This document shows, in pieces, positions 25,420 to 33,571 of a stretch of DNA of 64,000 bases. Both the position numbers and the translations under genes were made by a program. The notes under the pieces were generated by a model. That model ran no database searches. It worked only from the letters and a program-made list of their open reading frames with translations, and was not told the origin of the DNA. The stretch is from Variovorax sp. ZS18.2.2 (GTDB lineage Bacteria > Pseudomonadota > Gammaproteobacteria > Burkholderiales > Burkholderiaceae_C). The stretch spans positions 434,001 to 498,000 of the forward strand of contig NZ_JANLNM010000004.1 in NCBI RefSeq assembly GCF_024701975.1, written 5' to 3'. The stretch's first letter is position 1; each line of letters opens with the position of its first letter.

Positions 25420-26070
25420 TCAGCTCGAAAAGGACATCGCGTAGCCCCACGCATCGAGCCGATGCGGCATGGCGTTGAAGGCGAGGGTGGTGCGCGTTGC
25501 CCCGCGGTTCACCGGCACCTCGTGCAGCAGGTAGCTCGGAAACAGCAGCAGGTCGCCCGCGGCCGGCGTCGGGCCGATCCACCGTTCGGCGTTGAAGGGG
25601 CCGGTGGCGCTGCGCGGGTTGGCGTTGCTGAACACGTAGTCGCGCCCGCCCAGGCTGCGGATGAAGGCCGTGTTGCTCGCCGGCTCGCAATCGCTCAGAT
25701 AGAGGATGCCCGAGGCAAAGCTGTTGGCGTGGTTGTGCACCGTCTGCTGGCCGCCGGCCTGCATCACGTTGAGCCACATCTCCTTCAGGCGCCACTGCAG
25801 CGCCTCGCCGAAGAGCAGCGTGCCGAATTCGCGCAGCGGCGCATCGAGGCGCTGCGCCACTTCGCGCAGCAGCGGTGCGTCCTCCGGCGACAGCAGGCGG
25901 CTGTGCGCCAGCGCGTCGGAGCGATGGTTTGCCTGCGAGAGGCCATCGCCGAGCTGCGCGAGCACCCCGGCGACCAGCGCAGCGTCCAGGCAACCTTCGA
26001 CGCGCATCACCGGCGTCGGGAAGAGCTCGAAGACCTGCGCGCGAGGTGAAGGAGACGAAGGCTCGGTCAT
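25420..26070 (-). CDS. TIGR02466-type 2-oxoglutarate/Fe(II) oxygenase
   Basis: This putative non-haem iron dioxygenase has 216 residues. His112 and His114 (VHNHANSFASGILYLS) and the distal His183 and Arg193 (LLHEVPVNRGATRTT) fit the iron and 2-oxoglutarate ligands of the 2OG-Fe(II) family, with Asn at position 116. It begins with FELFPTPVMR, a common start of TIGR02466. The substrate is unknown. It starts 5 bp after the HupE/UreJ-like gene, so co-translation is likely. Confidence 0.7.
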   Translation of the reverse strand: MTEPSSPSPRAQVFELFPTPVMRVEGCLDAALVAGVLAQLGDGLSQANHRSDALAHSRLLSPEDAPLLREVAQRLDAPLREFGTLLFGEALQWRLKEMWLNVMQAGGQQTVHNHANSFASGILYLSDCEPASNTAFIRSLGGRDYVFSNANPRSATGPFNAERWIGPTPAAGDLLLFPSYLLHEVPVNRGATRTTLAFNAMPHRLDAWGYAMSFSS

Positions 26071-26075
26071 GGCAA

Positions 26076-27044
26076 TCAGCCCGCGATCGCGACGATGCGC
26101 GAGATCGTCCAGAAGCTCGCCAGCGCGCCGATGCCGTAGAGCGCCGGCCGCTTCACGGCGAGCGCGAAGGCGTAGCGCCGCAGCAGCACCACAAGGCCCC
26201 ACGCCAGCGCCACCACCAGCAGCTGCCCGGCTTCGACGCCGAGGTTGAAGCTCAGCAATGCCAGCGGAATGTTCTGCTGCGGCAGGCCGATGTCCTTCAG
26301 TGCACCGGCGAAGCCCAGGCCGTGGATCAGCCCGAACAGGAAGGCGACGAGCGCGGGCCAGCGGCGGCTCCAGGTCTGCCGGTCGTGCAGCGCCTCGGCG
26401 GCGACCAGCACGATCGACAGGGCGATGGTCGCTTCCACCGGCGGCGATCGCAGCGTCAGCCAGCCCAGTGCGCTGGCCGCGAGCGTGAAGCTGTGCGCCA
26501 GCGTGAAGGCCGAGATGGTGCCGATGAGCCGCTTGTTCAGCCCGACCAGGAAGAGCAGGCCGATGACGAACAGCAGGTGGTCGATGCCGCTCAGGATGTG
26601 CTCGACGCCCAGGATGCCGTACACCTTGGCCAGCTCCAGGCCGCCGCGTTCGTCGCGCGCGCCGCCGAAAAGCCGCACGCTGGGCTGCGAGCCGCTCAGC
26701 GTGTGCACGCTCTGCTGGCCGTCGCGCCAGTAGATGCGTACCAGCGCGGCCGAATACGCCTTGCCCACGCCCTCGACTGACAGCGTGCCCGCCATCGGCC
26801 CGGGGCACTGCACGGTCTGCGCATCGCCCACGCAGCCCTCGGGCCAGGTCGGCGTGAGTTCCTCGGAAACGGGCCGGCTCTTGCCCGGCGCGCCCCAGGC
26901 CCAGACGAACTGGCCCGTGGCGACCTCGCGCATCGTCATCTCGGCGATGCTCATCTCGTGCGCGCCGGCACCGGCCGCGTGCCAGCCGATGGCCAGCGCG
27001 AACAGCGCGCGCAGCGCCAGGCGCCAGAGTGCCGTTGCCGTCAT
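26076..27044 (-). CDS. HupE/UreJ-like membrane protein with periplasmic N-terminal domain
   Basis: This protein has 322 residues: a signal peptide (end near AGAHE), a ~110-residue periplasmic part, then six or seven membrane helices. These carry the family His motifs HILSGIDHLLF, LAHSFTLAAS and LIHGLGFAGAL, which in HupE/UreJ proteins are linked to nickel or cobalt permeation. It may therefore be a metal permease of the inner membrane. The ATG is 5 bp after the isomerase stop; an alternative GTG at 27053 would overlap that stop by four bases. Confidence 0.75.
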   Translation of the reverse strand: MTATALWRLALRALFALAIGWHAAGAGAHEMSIAEMTMREVATGQFVWAWGAPGKSRPVSEELTPTWPEGCVGDAQTVQCPGPMAGTLSVEGVGKAYSAALVRIYWRDGQQSVHTLSGSQPSVRLFGGARDERGGLELAKVYGILGVEHILSGIDHLLFVIGLLFLVGLNKRLIGTISAFTLAHSFTLAASALGWLTLRSPPVEATIALSIVLVAAEALHDRQTWSRRWPALVAFLFGLIHGLGFAGALKDIGLPQQNIPLALLSFNLGVEAGQLLVVALAWGLVVLLRRYAFALAVKRPALYGIGALASFWTISRIVAIAG

Positions 27045-27049
27045 GGCCG

Positions 27050-27868
27050 TCACGGTTTCGGGCCCTCCATGCGGACGGCGTACTTCCTGCCCATCTCGCG
27101 CACCGCGTCGGAGGTGAGCTGCGCCATCGTGTCGTCCTTCCAGTCCTGGTGCACCGAATCCTTCATGTCGTCGAACTTCGCCGTCGTGCCGGGCTTGATC
27201 GCTTCGACGCGCACCACGCGCAGGCCCGCGGTGCTCGCCACGGCCTGCCATTCGCCGGGCTTGAGCTGCGTCAGCCTGTCGGCGAAGTCGCTGCCGTAGC
27301 TCTCCACCAGGTTCGTGCGCGGGCGGTCCTTGAAGACGCGCAGGTCGCTTTGCGAGTCGCTCTTGGCCGTGCCGTTCAGGGCGGCGGCGAAGGTCTCCAG
27401 CGCCTCGGGCGTGCTGTCGCCGATGACCACCGCCTCCATGAAGTCGTAGCGGGTCGGCGTGTCGTAGCGGTCGCGGCGCGCCTCGAACCAGGCGCGCAGC
27501 CGCGGCTCGTCGATCGGGGGCAGGCTGAGGCCGCTGCGCGCGATGCTCATGGCCTTGAAGATCACGCGCTCGCGGATGGTGCTGTCGCCGCGGTCCAGGC
27601 CGAGCGACAGGCCTTCGCGGTAGAGCACCTCGTTGTCGACCCAACGGTCGACGAGCTTCTTCATGTCACCGGGCGTCGGCTCGCGCTTCATGCCGGCCAC
27701 GAAGATCTCGCGCACTTCCTTCTGCACGTCGGCGCCGACGACGATGGTCTGCGGGTCTTCTCGGCGGGCATTGAGCAGGTGGTCCGCGCCGAACAGCAAC
27801 AGGCCGAGGACGAGGAAGTGAAGCAACGGCTCGCGTGCGGCGCGTTTCAGGGCGTTGGAAATGTCCAT
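27050..27868 (-). CDS. PpiC/parvulin-like peptidyl-prolyl isomerase, membrane-anchored
   Basis: This protein has 272 residues. One N-terminal membrane helix (LLHFLVLGLLLFGADHLL, about 15-33) anchors a periplasmic part with a SurA-like helical region (DMKKLVDRWVDNEVLYREGLSLGL) and a parvulin-like domain in the C-terminal half. The catalytic residues are not clearly conserved, as is usual in this group. It probably assists folding of a secreted or outer-membrane protein of the same cluster. Situated between the fused membrane/aminopropyltransferase gene and the HupE/UreJ-like gene. Confidence 0.75.
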   Translation of the reverse strand: MDISNALKRAAREPLLHFLVLGLLLFGADHLLNARREDPQTIVVGADVQKEVREIFVAGMKREPTPGDMKKLVDRWVDNEVLYREGLSLGLDRGDSTIRERVIFKAMSIARSGLSLPPIDEPRLRAWFEARRDRYDTPTRYDFMEAVVIGDSTPEALETFAAALNGTAKSDSQSDLRVFKDRPRTNLVESYGSDFADRLTQLKPGEWQAVASTAGLRVVRVEAIKPGTTAKFDDMKDSVHQDWKDDTMAQLTSDAVREMGRKYAVRMEGPKP

Positions 27869-27917
27869 GGGTGGGCGGTGAAGGTGAAAGGATTGAGAGG
27901 CCGCGTGATCGGGGCGC

Positions 27918-30530
27918 TCACGGCGCCGGTGCGGCGGTGCGCGGGGCATGGGCGCAGGTGGCGCCCGTGCCGTCGAGTGCGGTGGCGATGGCCTGCGCGC
28001 GTGCCGGGTCGCTGTCGCGCAGGGCCCGGGCCATGGCCACCAGCGGCTCGCAGGCGGGCCGGAATTCGGGGCTATGGCGCAGCAGGTCCAGCAACGGCGC
28101 CTGCACGCGCTGCAGCATCTGGCCCGGGTCGGCGACGGGGCGGACGGTGGCGCCGAAGTCGAGGTAGCGGCGGCGCGCGGACCAGTAGGCCTGCATGCGG
28201 TCGGCCTCGGTGCCCCGCGATGTGCGCAGCAGTTCGGCGGCGCGCGGCTGCAGTTCGTCCAGCAGCTGCAGCAGCCGCTCGCGCGGCGTCGATGGCGGCG
28301 CATAGGTGGCCCACGGCGCCTGGTGCACGACCACCGGGCGGTCGTCGGTGTTGGCGGTGGCGCCCTGGGCAAAGCGCGCGAGCGTCGCGGGGCCGGCCAG
28401 CACGCTGCCGACCACTGCGAATTCATCTTCGAGGCGCGCGGCCGCCAGCTGCGGCGAGCCGGCCAGTCGCGCGAGCCGGGTGCGCACGGCGGCCAGGTCG
28501 ATGGCCGGCTCGTCCGGCCGCGCGATCAGGCCAAGCACCGGCGTGTCGAGGCTGTTGCTGGCCAGCACCGCGATTCCGTCCGGGTACACGGCGAGGAAGG
28601 CCGCGACGATGCTGCGCAGCGTGCCCAGGTCCATCTGGTGCAGCGCGAGCCATTGGCAGAAGACGCCGCCGGGTGCGAGGCGCGCGCGGACGGCCGCGAA
28701 CTGCTCTTGGGTGTACAGCGCGCCGGCGCCACTGCGCGCGGGATGGAACAGGTCGGCCACGATCACGTCGTAGCGCGCGCCGGAGGCCTGCACGAAGCGC
28801 CGCGCATCGGCCGGCACGGTGTGCACGGGCTGCAGCGGCATCGGTGCGGCGGGATATTTTGCGAACAGGTCGGCGGCGGCGATCACCTCGGGCAGCAGTT
28901 CCACCGCATGCACCTGCAAGCCCGCCTCCTGCGCCGCGGCCGCGGCCGTGAAGCCGGTGCCCAGTCCGAGGAAGAGCGCCTGCCGGGGCGGCGCCGTGTG
29001 CAGCAGCAGGGGCAACTGCGCCAGGCGCCACTCGACCAGCCCGCTGGCGCTGCTGCCTTCCTGCGCGCGGTTGTTGATGCGCAGCCGCGCCACGCCGTCG
29101 GCGTCGGCCACCACGCTGACCGCGGCCATCACGCCGTCGCGGTAGCTCAGCACCCGGCCGCCGTCGGGCACGTCGACGAAGCGCAGGTTCGCGCCCCACA
29201 GCACCGAGGCGCCGGCCGCCGCGGCGATCAGCAGGTTGTGCGGGCGCCGCCAGCGCGCGGGCGATTGCAGCAGCAGGTAGCCCGCGACCATCAGGGCCAG
29301 GCCGGCCGGCGCACCGACCGCCGGAATGAGCCACACGCCGACCAGCGCGGGGGCCGCCGCCGCGCCCGCGGTGTTGAGCGCCAGCGCGCGGCCGAGCGGC
29401 CGGCCGGCGGACTGTGCCTCGATGCACAGGTGCGTGAACAGCGCGCCCATCACCAGCGTCGGCGCCCACATGGCGGCCGCAGCCGCGAGCGCTTCGCCCG
29501 CCAGCGCACCGGCCGCGCCGGGACCCATCCAGCGGGCGGGCCAGGCGCACAGCACATCGGCCCAACCCAGGGCCAGGCCCGACAGCAGCACCGCGGCGGC
29601 CAGCGCGAACAGCAGTTGGTCCCGCAGCCGGCGTGCATCGTCCGCGCGATGGGCCAGGCGTTGATAAATCGCGGCGCCGGCAGCCGTACCGAGCAGGTAC
29701 ATGGCGAGCAGCAACGCGTAGCTGTAGACGGTGCTCTCGGTGACCTGGCTGAGCACACGCACGGCGAGTACTTCGTAGCCGATGCCGAGCACGCCGGTGG
29801 CCGCCAGCAGGGTCGACACGCGAGGGCCGGCGGCCGCTCGCGCTTGTGCCGGTGCAGGCGTCTCGGGCACTACCGGCGCATCGCGCCAGAGCCACCACGC
29901 CAGCGCCGCGCACACCGCATTCGCCGCAGCGCAGAGGAGCGCGGTGCGCAGCAGCCCGCCGTGCGGAATCGCGACGAACACCGCCAGCAGCAGGCCGAGC
30001 ACCGCGCCGAAGGTGTTGGCCGCATAGAGCCCGCCGAGGCGGCTGCGCGCGGCGCTCAACTGGCGCTCGAGCGCGGGCAGGGTGGCGCCCATCGCCGCGC
30101 TGGCGGGCAGCAGCAGGAGGAACGGAAAAAGGAAGGCGACCGTCCAGTGCCGCAGCACCGAGGGTTCGGGGCCGATCAGCAGCGCCGTCGCCTGGATCAG
30201 CGAGGGCATGGCCATGGTGAGGACGAGGCCCCATGCCAGCAGCAGCACCTCGCAGCCGGCATACCAGCGCCCGGGCCAGCGGCTGCGTGCCAGCGTCCGG
30301 CCCAACATCTGCGCGCCGAGCGCGAGGCCGCCGAAGAAGGCGGCCAGCACGGCCAGCACCGCAACGATCTCGTGGCCCATGGCGGCGCCGAATTCGGCGG
30401 TCCAGACCATCTGCCACGCCAGCGCCGCGGCGCCGGACAAGACCATCAGCAAGTGAGCGGCGGAGAGTTCCGGGCGCACGCCATCCGCCCGTCGAGCGGA
30501 TGACAACATTTCATGGAGCCCGTCGGGCAT
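27918..30530 (-). CDS. Fused polytopic membrane protein / spermidine synthase-like domain
   Basis: This protein has 870 residues. About 14 hydrophobic segments fill residues 25-480. A Rossmann domain follows, with GLGTG in place of the spermidine-synthase GGGDG, then ADARRF, VIVADLFHP and YTQEQF. These match the fused MFS/spermidine synthase group. The usual catalytic Asp in DxxDP is replaced, so polyamine synthesis is doubtful. The C-terminal 200 residues are Ala/Arg/Leu-rich and probably helical. ATG 30530 has GGAG five bases upstream and is preferred to an in-frame ATG at 30554. In the minus-strand cluster it sits between the PHP and isomerase genes. Confidence 0.75.
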   Translation of the reverse strand: MPDGLHEMLSSARRADGVRPELSAAHLLMVLSGAAALAWQMVWTAEFGAAMGHEIVAVLAVLAAFFGGLALGAQMLGRTLARSRWPGRWYAGCEVLLLAWGLVLTMAMPSLIQATALLIGPEPSVLRHWTVAFLFPFLLLLPASAAMGATLPALERQLSAARSRLGGLYAANTFGAVLGLLLAVFVAIPHGGLLRTALLCAAANAVCAALAWWLWRDAPVVPETPAPAQARAAAGPRVSTLLAATGVLGIGYEVLAVRVLSQVTESTVYSYALLLAMYLLGTAAGAAIYQRLAHRADDARRLRDQLLFALAAAVLLSGLALGWADVLCAWPARWMGPGAAGALAGEALAAAAAMWAPTLVMGALFTHLCIEAQSAGRPLGRALALNTAGAAAAPALVGVWLIPAVGAPAGLALMVAGYLLLQSPARWRRPHNLLIAAAAGASVLWGANLRFVDVPDGGRVLSYRDGVMAAVSVVADADGVARLRINNRAQEGSSASGLVEWRLAQLPLLLHTAPPRQALFLGLGTGFTAAAAAQEAGLQVHAVELLPEVIAAADLFAKYPAAPMPLQPVHTVPADARRFVQASGARYDVIVADLFHPARSGAGALYTQEQFAAVRARLAPGGVFCQWLALHQMDLGTLRSIVAAFLAVYPDGIAVLASNSLDTPVLGLIARPDEPAIDLAAVRTRLARLAGSPQLAAARLEDEFAVVGSVLAGPATLARFAQGATANTDDRPVVVHQAPWATYAPPSTPRERLLQLLDELQPRAAELLRTSRGTEADRMQAYWSARRRYLDFGATVRPVADPGQMLQRVQAPLLDLLRHSPEFRPACEPLVAMARALRDSDPARAQAIATALDGTGATCAHAPRTAAPAP

Positions 30531-30619
30531 GGCGCTCCGGATTTCTTCTGACATGGATCTGCACCAGGGACCGCCCCGCCGCACAAGGCAACAGGCACGG
30601 ACCGTGGTGGCTTCTTTTC

Positions 30620-32719
30620 TTACTTGATGCCGGCGACCCTGACGGTGTTCACGACTTCGATGAACACCGGGTTGCTGTAGAACCAGAGGTCGGACCAGCC
30701 GGCCACGTCATGGCTCGAGTACTTCGTGCCCGACAGCGTGCGCATGTGGGTCGGGCAGGCGGCGTCCGAGCAGGCGATCTTGCCCGGCTGGGTGCCGTCG
30801 GACGGGTTCGAGGTGAAGTCGAGCAGCGGGTTGCCGTCGGCATCGGTCTCGAAGGGCACCGAGGCCGGCAGGTTGCTGCCGCGCAGGCGGAAGTACTGCG
30901 AAGCCTTGGCGGCCGGAACCACGTAGCTCATCATCCGCGTGCCGTCGGGCAGGGCCGTCCAGTTGGTGCTGTTGAACACCTTGGCGACCTTTGCCGTCGT
31001 GTTGGTGGCGGCCTTCGAGCCCAGCGTGCCGGCGTAGTTCTCGGTGTCGGACGGGCTGACCATGCCCTTCACCATCCCGTTGATCACGTCCACGTGGTCC
31101 AGCACCGGCGCATTGAGCGGCTGCGTGATGTTCACTTGCTTGAGCGACGGGTTCGGGAACGAGTACGGCGAGTTGTTGGTGCCTTGCGGATCGCGCAGCA
31201 CCACCGTCACCACCAGGTCCGCGCCCGGGCGCACGACCAGCTTCTCGCCCATGGTCGCGCAACCGTTGATGCGCACGTCGCCGTTGGCCGACGCGGCGTT
31301 CTGGCCGGCCTTCTCGAACAGGGCGTTGCCCGCGCTGCGCGGCAGGCCGGGGTTGGCGGCGCACACCGTGAACGACAGGCGATCGATCAGCTGGCCGTTG
31401 GCCACGAAGCTGTTGCCGCTGCGCAGGCCGTCGATGATGCCGTTGGCCGTGAGGTTGTTGCTGCCCTTGCGCACCATCACGTAGTCGCGGGTGTACTCGC
31501 CGGGGAAGAAGTCGGCGGTGCTCTCGCGCTGGTCGGCGCCGAAGCTGCCGCGGTTGTGATAGTCGGAGCTCGCGAAGAAGAACCAGTTGCGGCCTTCGCC
31601 GAGCAGCGCATCCCACACGCCGCCCACGGTCGCGGCGTAGACGCCCGTGCCGCCGTAGGTGCCGCCGCCCACCGCGTTGGTGGTGTAGCTGCCGCGGTTG
31701 CCTTCGGCCTGGTGGCCCGGCATCGACTCGAAACCGAAGGCGACCTTCGGTGCGGCGTTGTTGAAGTTGCGCAGGTGCTCGATGTTGAAGCCGTTGCTGC
31801 CGGTCGGGTTGTAGGCACCCGCGCGTTCCAGGTGGGCCGGAACGAAGTAGCTGGAGGTCGGCGCCTTCTCGTTCATCCACTTGATGCCTTCGACGGTCTT
31901 CAGGTGACCGAGGTTGGGCGTGGCGCCGCTGTTGTTGCCGGTGATCTTGCGCGCGGCGGAGTCCAGCAGGTTGTTGTTGTTGCTGCCGTTCACGGTGCAA
32001 TCCCACTGGTTCTCCGCGCCGCGGCTGGTGTCGCCGTCGCTGCGGTCGAAGCAGTACTCGTACTGCGCCTGCAGCGCGGCATTGCCGCCGGCGGCGGTCG
32101 AGGGCCAGGGCAACTGGCCCGGCAGCACGTTGGTCGACACGTGCTCATGGCCCGGCGCGTTCTGCTCCACGCCGATCCAGATCGGCTTGTTGCGGGCGCG
32201 GCTCTCGGCCTCGATCACGGGGTATTGGTATTCCTTGATTTCCTGCCAGCGCCACATCTTCTTGGGCGTGTCGGTGCCGTCGCCCTTGATGCCGGCGCGG
32301 CCGTTGGGCAGCGTCGCTTCCCAGGTCTGGTTTGGACCCTTGCCCATGCTGGCGGGTTGACCGGGGTTCGGGTAGGTGTTGGGCGGGTACGGGCCGGTCG
32401 CGCTGTTGGTCAGGCCCAGGGCCGGCGCCACCGGCTCGAACGGGTCTTCGGCCAACGTGCAGTTGCGCGCGCTGTTGCCGCCGTGGTCGGCCTGGACGAA
32501 CCAGTCCAGGCCGAAGGTCTTGGCCGACTTGTCGACCAGCTTCTGCACCGACAGCGAGCCGTCCGAGCAGGTCGTGTGGTTGTGGAAGTCGCCGGCGACG
32601 TAGGTGCCGCTCGCCTTGGTGTCCGCGCGGTCGGCGGCCTGGGCGAGGCTCAAGGGAATCGCGGCGATGCTGGCCAGCGCGACCAGCGCAAGTTCGCGTC
32701 GGGGAAAAGGAGTCTTCAT
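30620..32719 (-). CDS. Secreted PHP-superfamily phosphoesterase
   Basis: This protein has 699 residues with a Sec signal peptide (end near AQAAD, residue 30). The PHP metal motif HNHTTCSDG has His46 and His48. ADHGG about 30 residues later, VPAHLER near the middle and SSDYHNRG further on supply the other metal ligands. Enzymes of this fold hydrolyse phosphate esters with bound metals. The last ~250 residues are probably a beta domain. Translation starts 43 bp after a lipoprotein gene. Such proteins are usually annotated only as PHP or DUF3604-like; substrate unknown. Confidence 0.75.
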   Translation of the reverse strand: MKTPFPRRELALVALASIAAIPLSLAQAADRADTKASGTYVAGDFHNHTTCSDGSLSVQKLVDKSAKTFGLDWFVQADHGGNSARNCTLAEDPFEPVAPALGLTNSATGPYPPNTYPNPGQPASMGKGPNQTWEATLPNGRAGIKGDGTDTPKKMWRWQEIKEYQYPVIEAESRARNKPIWIGVEQNAPGHEHVSTNVLPGQLPWPSTAAGGNAALQAQYEYCFDRSDGDTSRGAENQWDCTVNGSNNNNLLDSAARKITGNNSGATPNLGHLKTVEGIKWMNEKAPTSSYFVPAHLERAGAYNPTGSNGFNIEHLRNFNNAAPKVAFGFESMPGHQAEGNRGSYTTNAVGGGTYGGTGVYAATVGGVWDALLGEGRNWFFFASSDYHNRGSFGADQRESTADFFPGEYTRDYVMVRKGSNNLTANGIIDGLRSGNSFVANGQLIDRLSFTVCAANPGLPRSAGNALFEKAGQNAASANGDVRINGCATMGEKLVVRPGADLVVTVVLRDPQGTNNSPYSFPNPSLKQVNITQPLNAPVLDHVDVINGMVKGMVSPSDTENYAGTLGSKAATNTTAKVAKVFNSTNWTALPDGTRMMSYVVPAAKASQYFRLRGSNLPASVPFETDADGNPLLDFTSNPSDGTQPGKIACSDAACPTHMRTLSGTKYSSHDVAGWSDLWFYSNPVFIEVVNTVRVAGIK

Positions 32720-32762
32720 GAGAGGAATTTCCGTGTTCGGTTCGTGATGGAGAACAGGCGGC

Positions 32763-33296
32763 TCAGGCCTGCTTCTGGTCGCCGAGCAGGCGGAACTTGC
32801 CGCCGACGTACGACAGCTGCGTGGTGAAGGTCACGGCGGTGGTGTCGACATCCGAGTTGGTCAGCGTGGCGGTCAGCGTGCACACGTTGGCCGCATTGCA
32901 GCCGGTGATGGTGACTGCCGACAGCTTCACGGACGGGAAGGACGACAGCTCCGTCGAGAACAGCAGCAGCGCGGCGGCTTCCTGCGCCAGGGCGTCGCGC
33001 ACCTGCGGCTTGGAATAGCCAGCGTCCAGGAAGGTGTCGTCGAAGTTGTTGAGGAAGGCGGAGTTGGTCAGGCCGCCGTAGCTGTTGAGTGCGGCCAGGC
33101 CGCTGCCGTAGTCGGTGGCGAACGCCGCCGCCTGCTGGGTCGTGTCGTTCGAGCCGCCGCCCGCGCCGCCGCCGGAGGGTGGTGGGAAGAAGAAGGCTTG
33201 GCCGCCGCCGTCACTGCCACCGCCGCAGGCGGTCAGTACGGCCAGCAGGCTGCTGGCGAGCAGGAATCGGAAACGCTGACCTTGAGATGAATTCAT
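32763..33296 (-). CDS. Lipoprotein of unknown function
   Basis: This protein has 177 residues with a lipobox LTAC near residue 24. A Gly/Ser-rich flexible linker (about 25-50) follows, then a soluble domain with one Cys pair (CNAANVC). The end is beta-rich (TFTTQLSYVGGKFRLLGD). It should sit on the periplasmic face of the outer membrane. Just upstream of the PHP gene and downstream of the TonB-dependent receptor gene in transcription order, it may be a surface or periplasmic partner of either. I do not recognise the domain. Confidence 0.7.
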   Translation of the reverse strand: MNSSQGQRFRFLLASSLLAVLTACGGGSDGGGQAFFFPPPSGGGAGGGSNDTTQQAAAFATDYGSGLAALNSYGGLTNSAFLNNFDDTFLDAGYSKPQVRDALAQEAAALLLFSTELSSFPSVKLSAVTITGCNAANVCTLTATLTNSDVDTTAVTFTTQLSYVGGKFRLLGDQKQA

Positions 33297-33571
33297 GGCG
33301 GATGCCTTTCTCTTTTCTGAAGTGAGTTGTGGATGAAGGGCTGTGTTTTTTCGGGGCGCGTGCGTCCCGTCACCGAAAAGTTCACTCTATTTTTCGGTTG
33401 TTACGTTGCCGTGAATTTGAGGGTCCGAAGCTTTCTTTTTTGAAAGCTTTGCAATCCGTACACAGTCGCCGCGTGCAGGCAAACCTCCATCGCCGATGTC
33501 GCGATGAAGGCTTGAAGTGGTGCTGATCCCGCCCGCTCAGCCCAGAGGCTGAGAGGCAGAGGCGGCGATGG
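33297..33571. other. 275-bp intergenic region with a perfect 8-bp hairpin
   Basis: The stretch between the receptor gene and the lipoprotein gene is relatively AT-rich. AAGCTTTC (33428-33435) and GAAAGCTT (33442-33449) form a perfect stem around TTTTTT. No U-tract follows on either strand, so it is more likely an operator or mRNA structure than a terminator. A promoter for the lipoprotein-PHP part probably lies here. A 65-codon plus-strand frame at 33329 has no coding features. Confidence 0.45.

Noticed and set aside
27948..30503. An 851-codon plus-strand frame opposite the fused membrane protein
   Set aside because: Low-complexity mirror frame; the minus-strand gene shows membrane helices and a Rossmann motif.
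30233..32827. An 864-codon plus-strand frame opposite the PHP gene
   Set aside because: No domain or ribosome site; antisense of a gene with metal-binding motifs.
33329..33526. A 65-codon frame in the gap before the lipoprotein gene
   Set aside because: No ribosome site, no recognisable motif, and it spans the palindrome.
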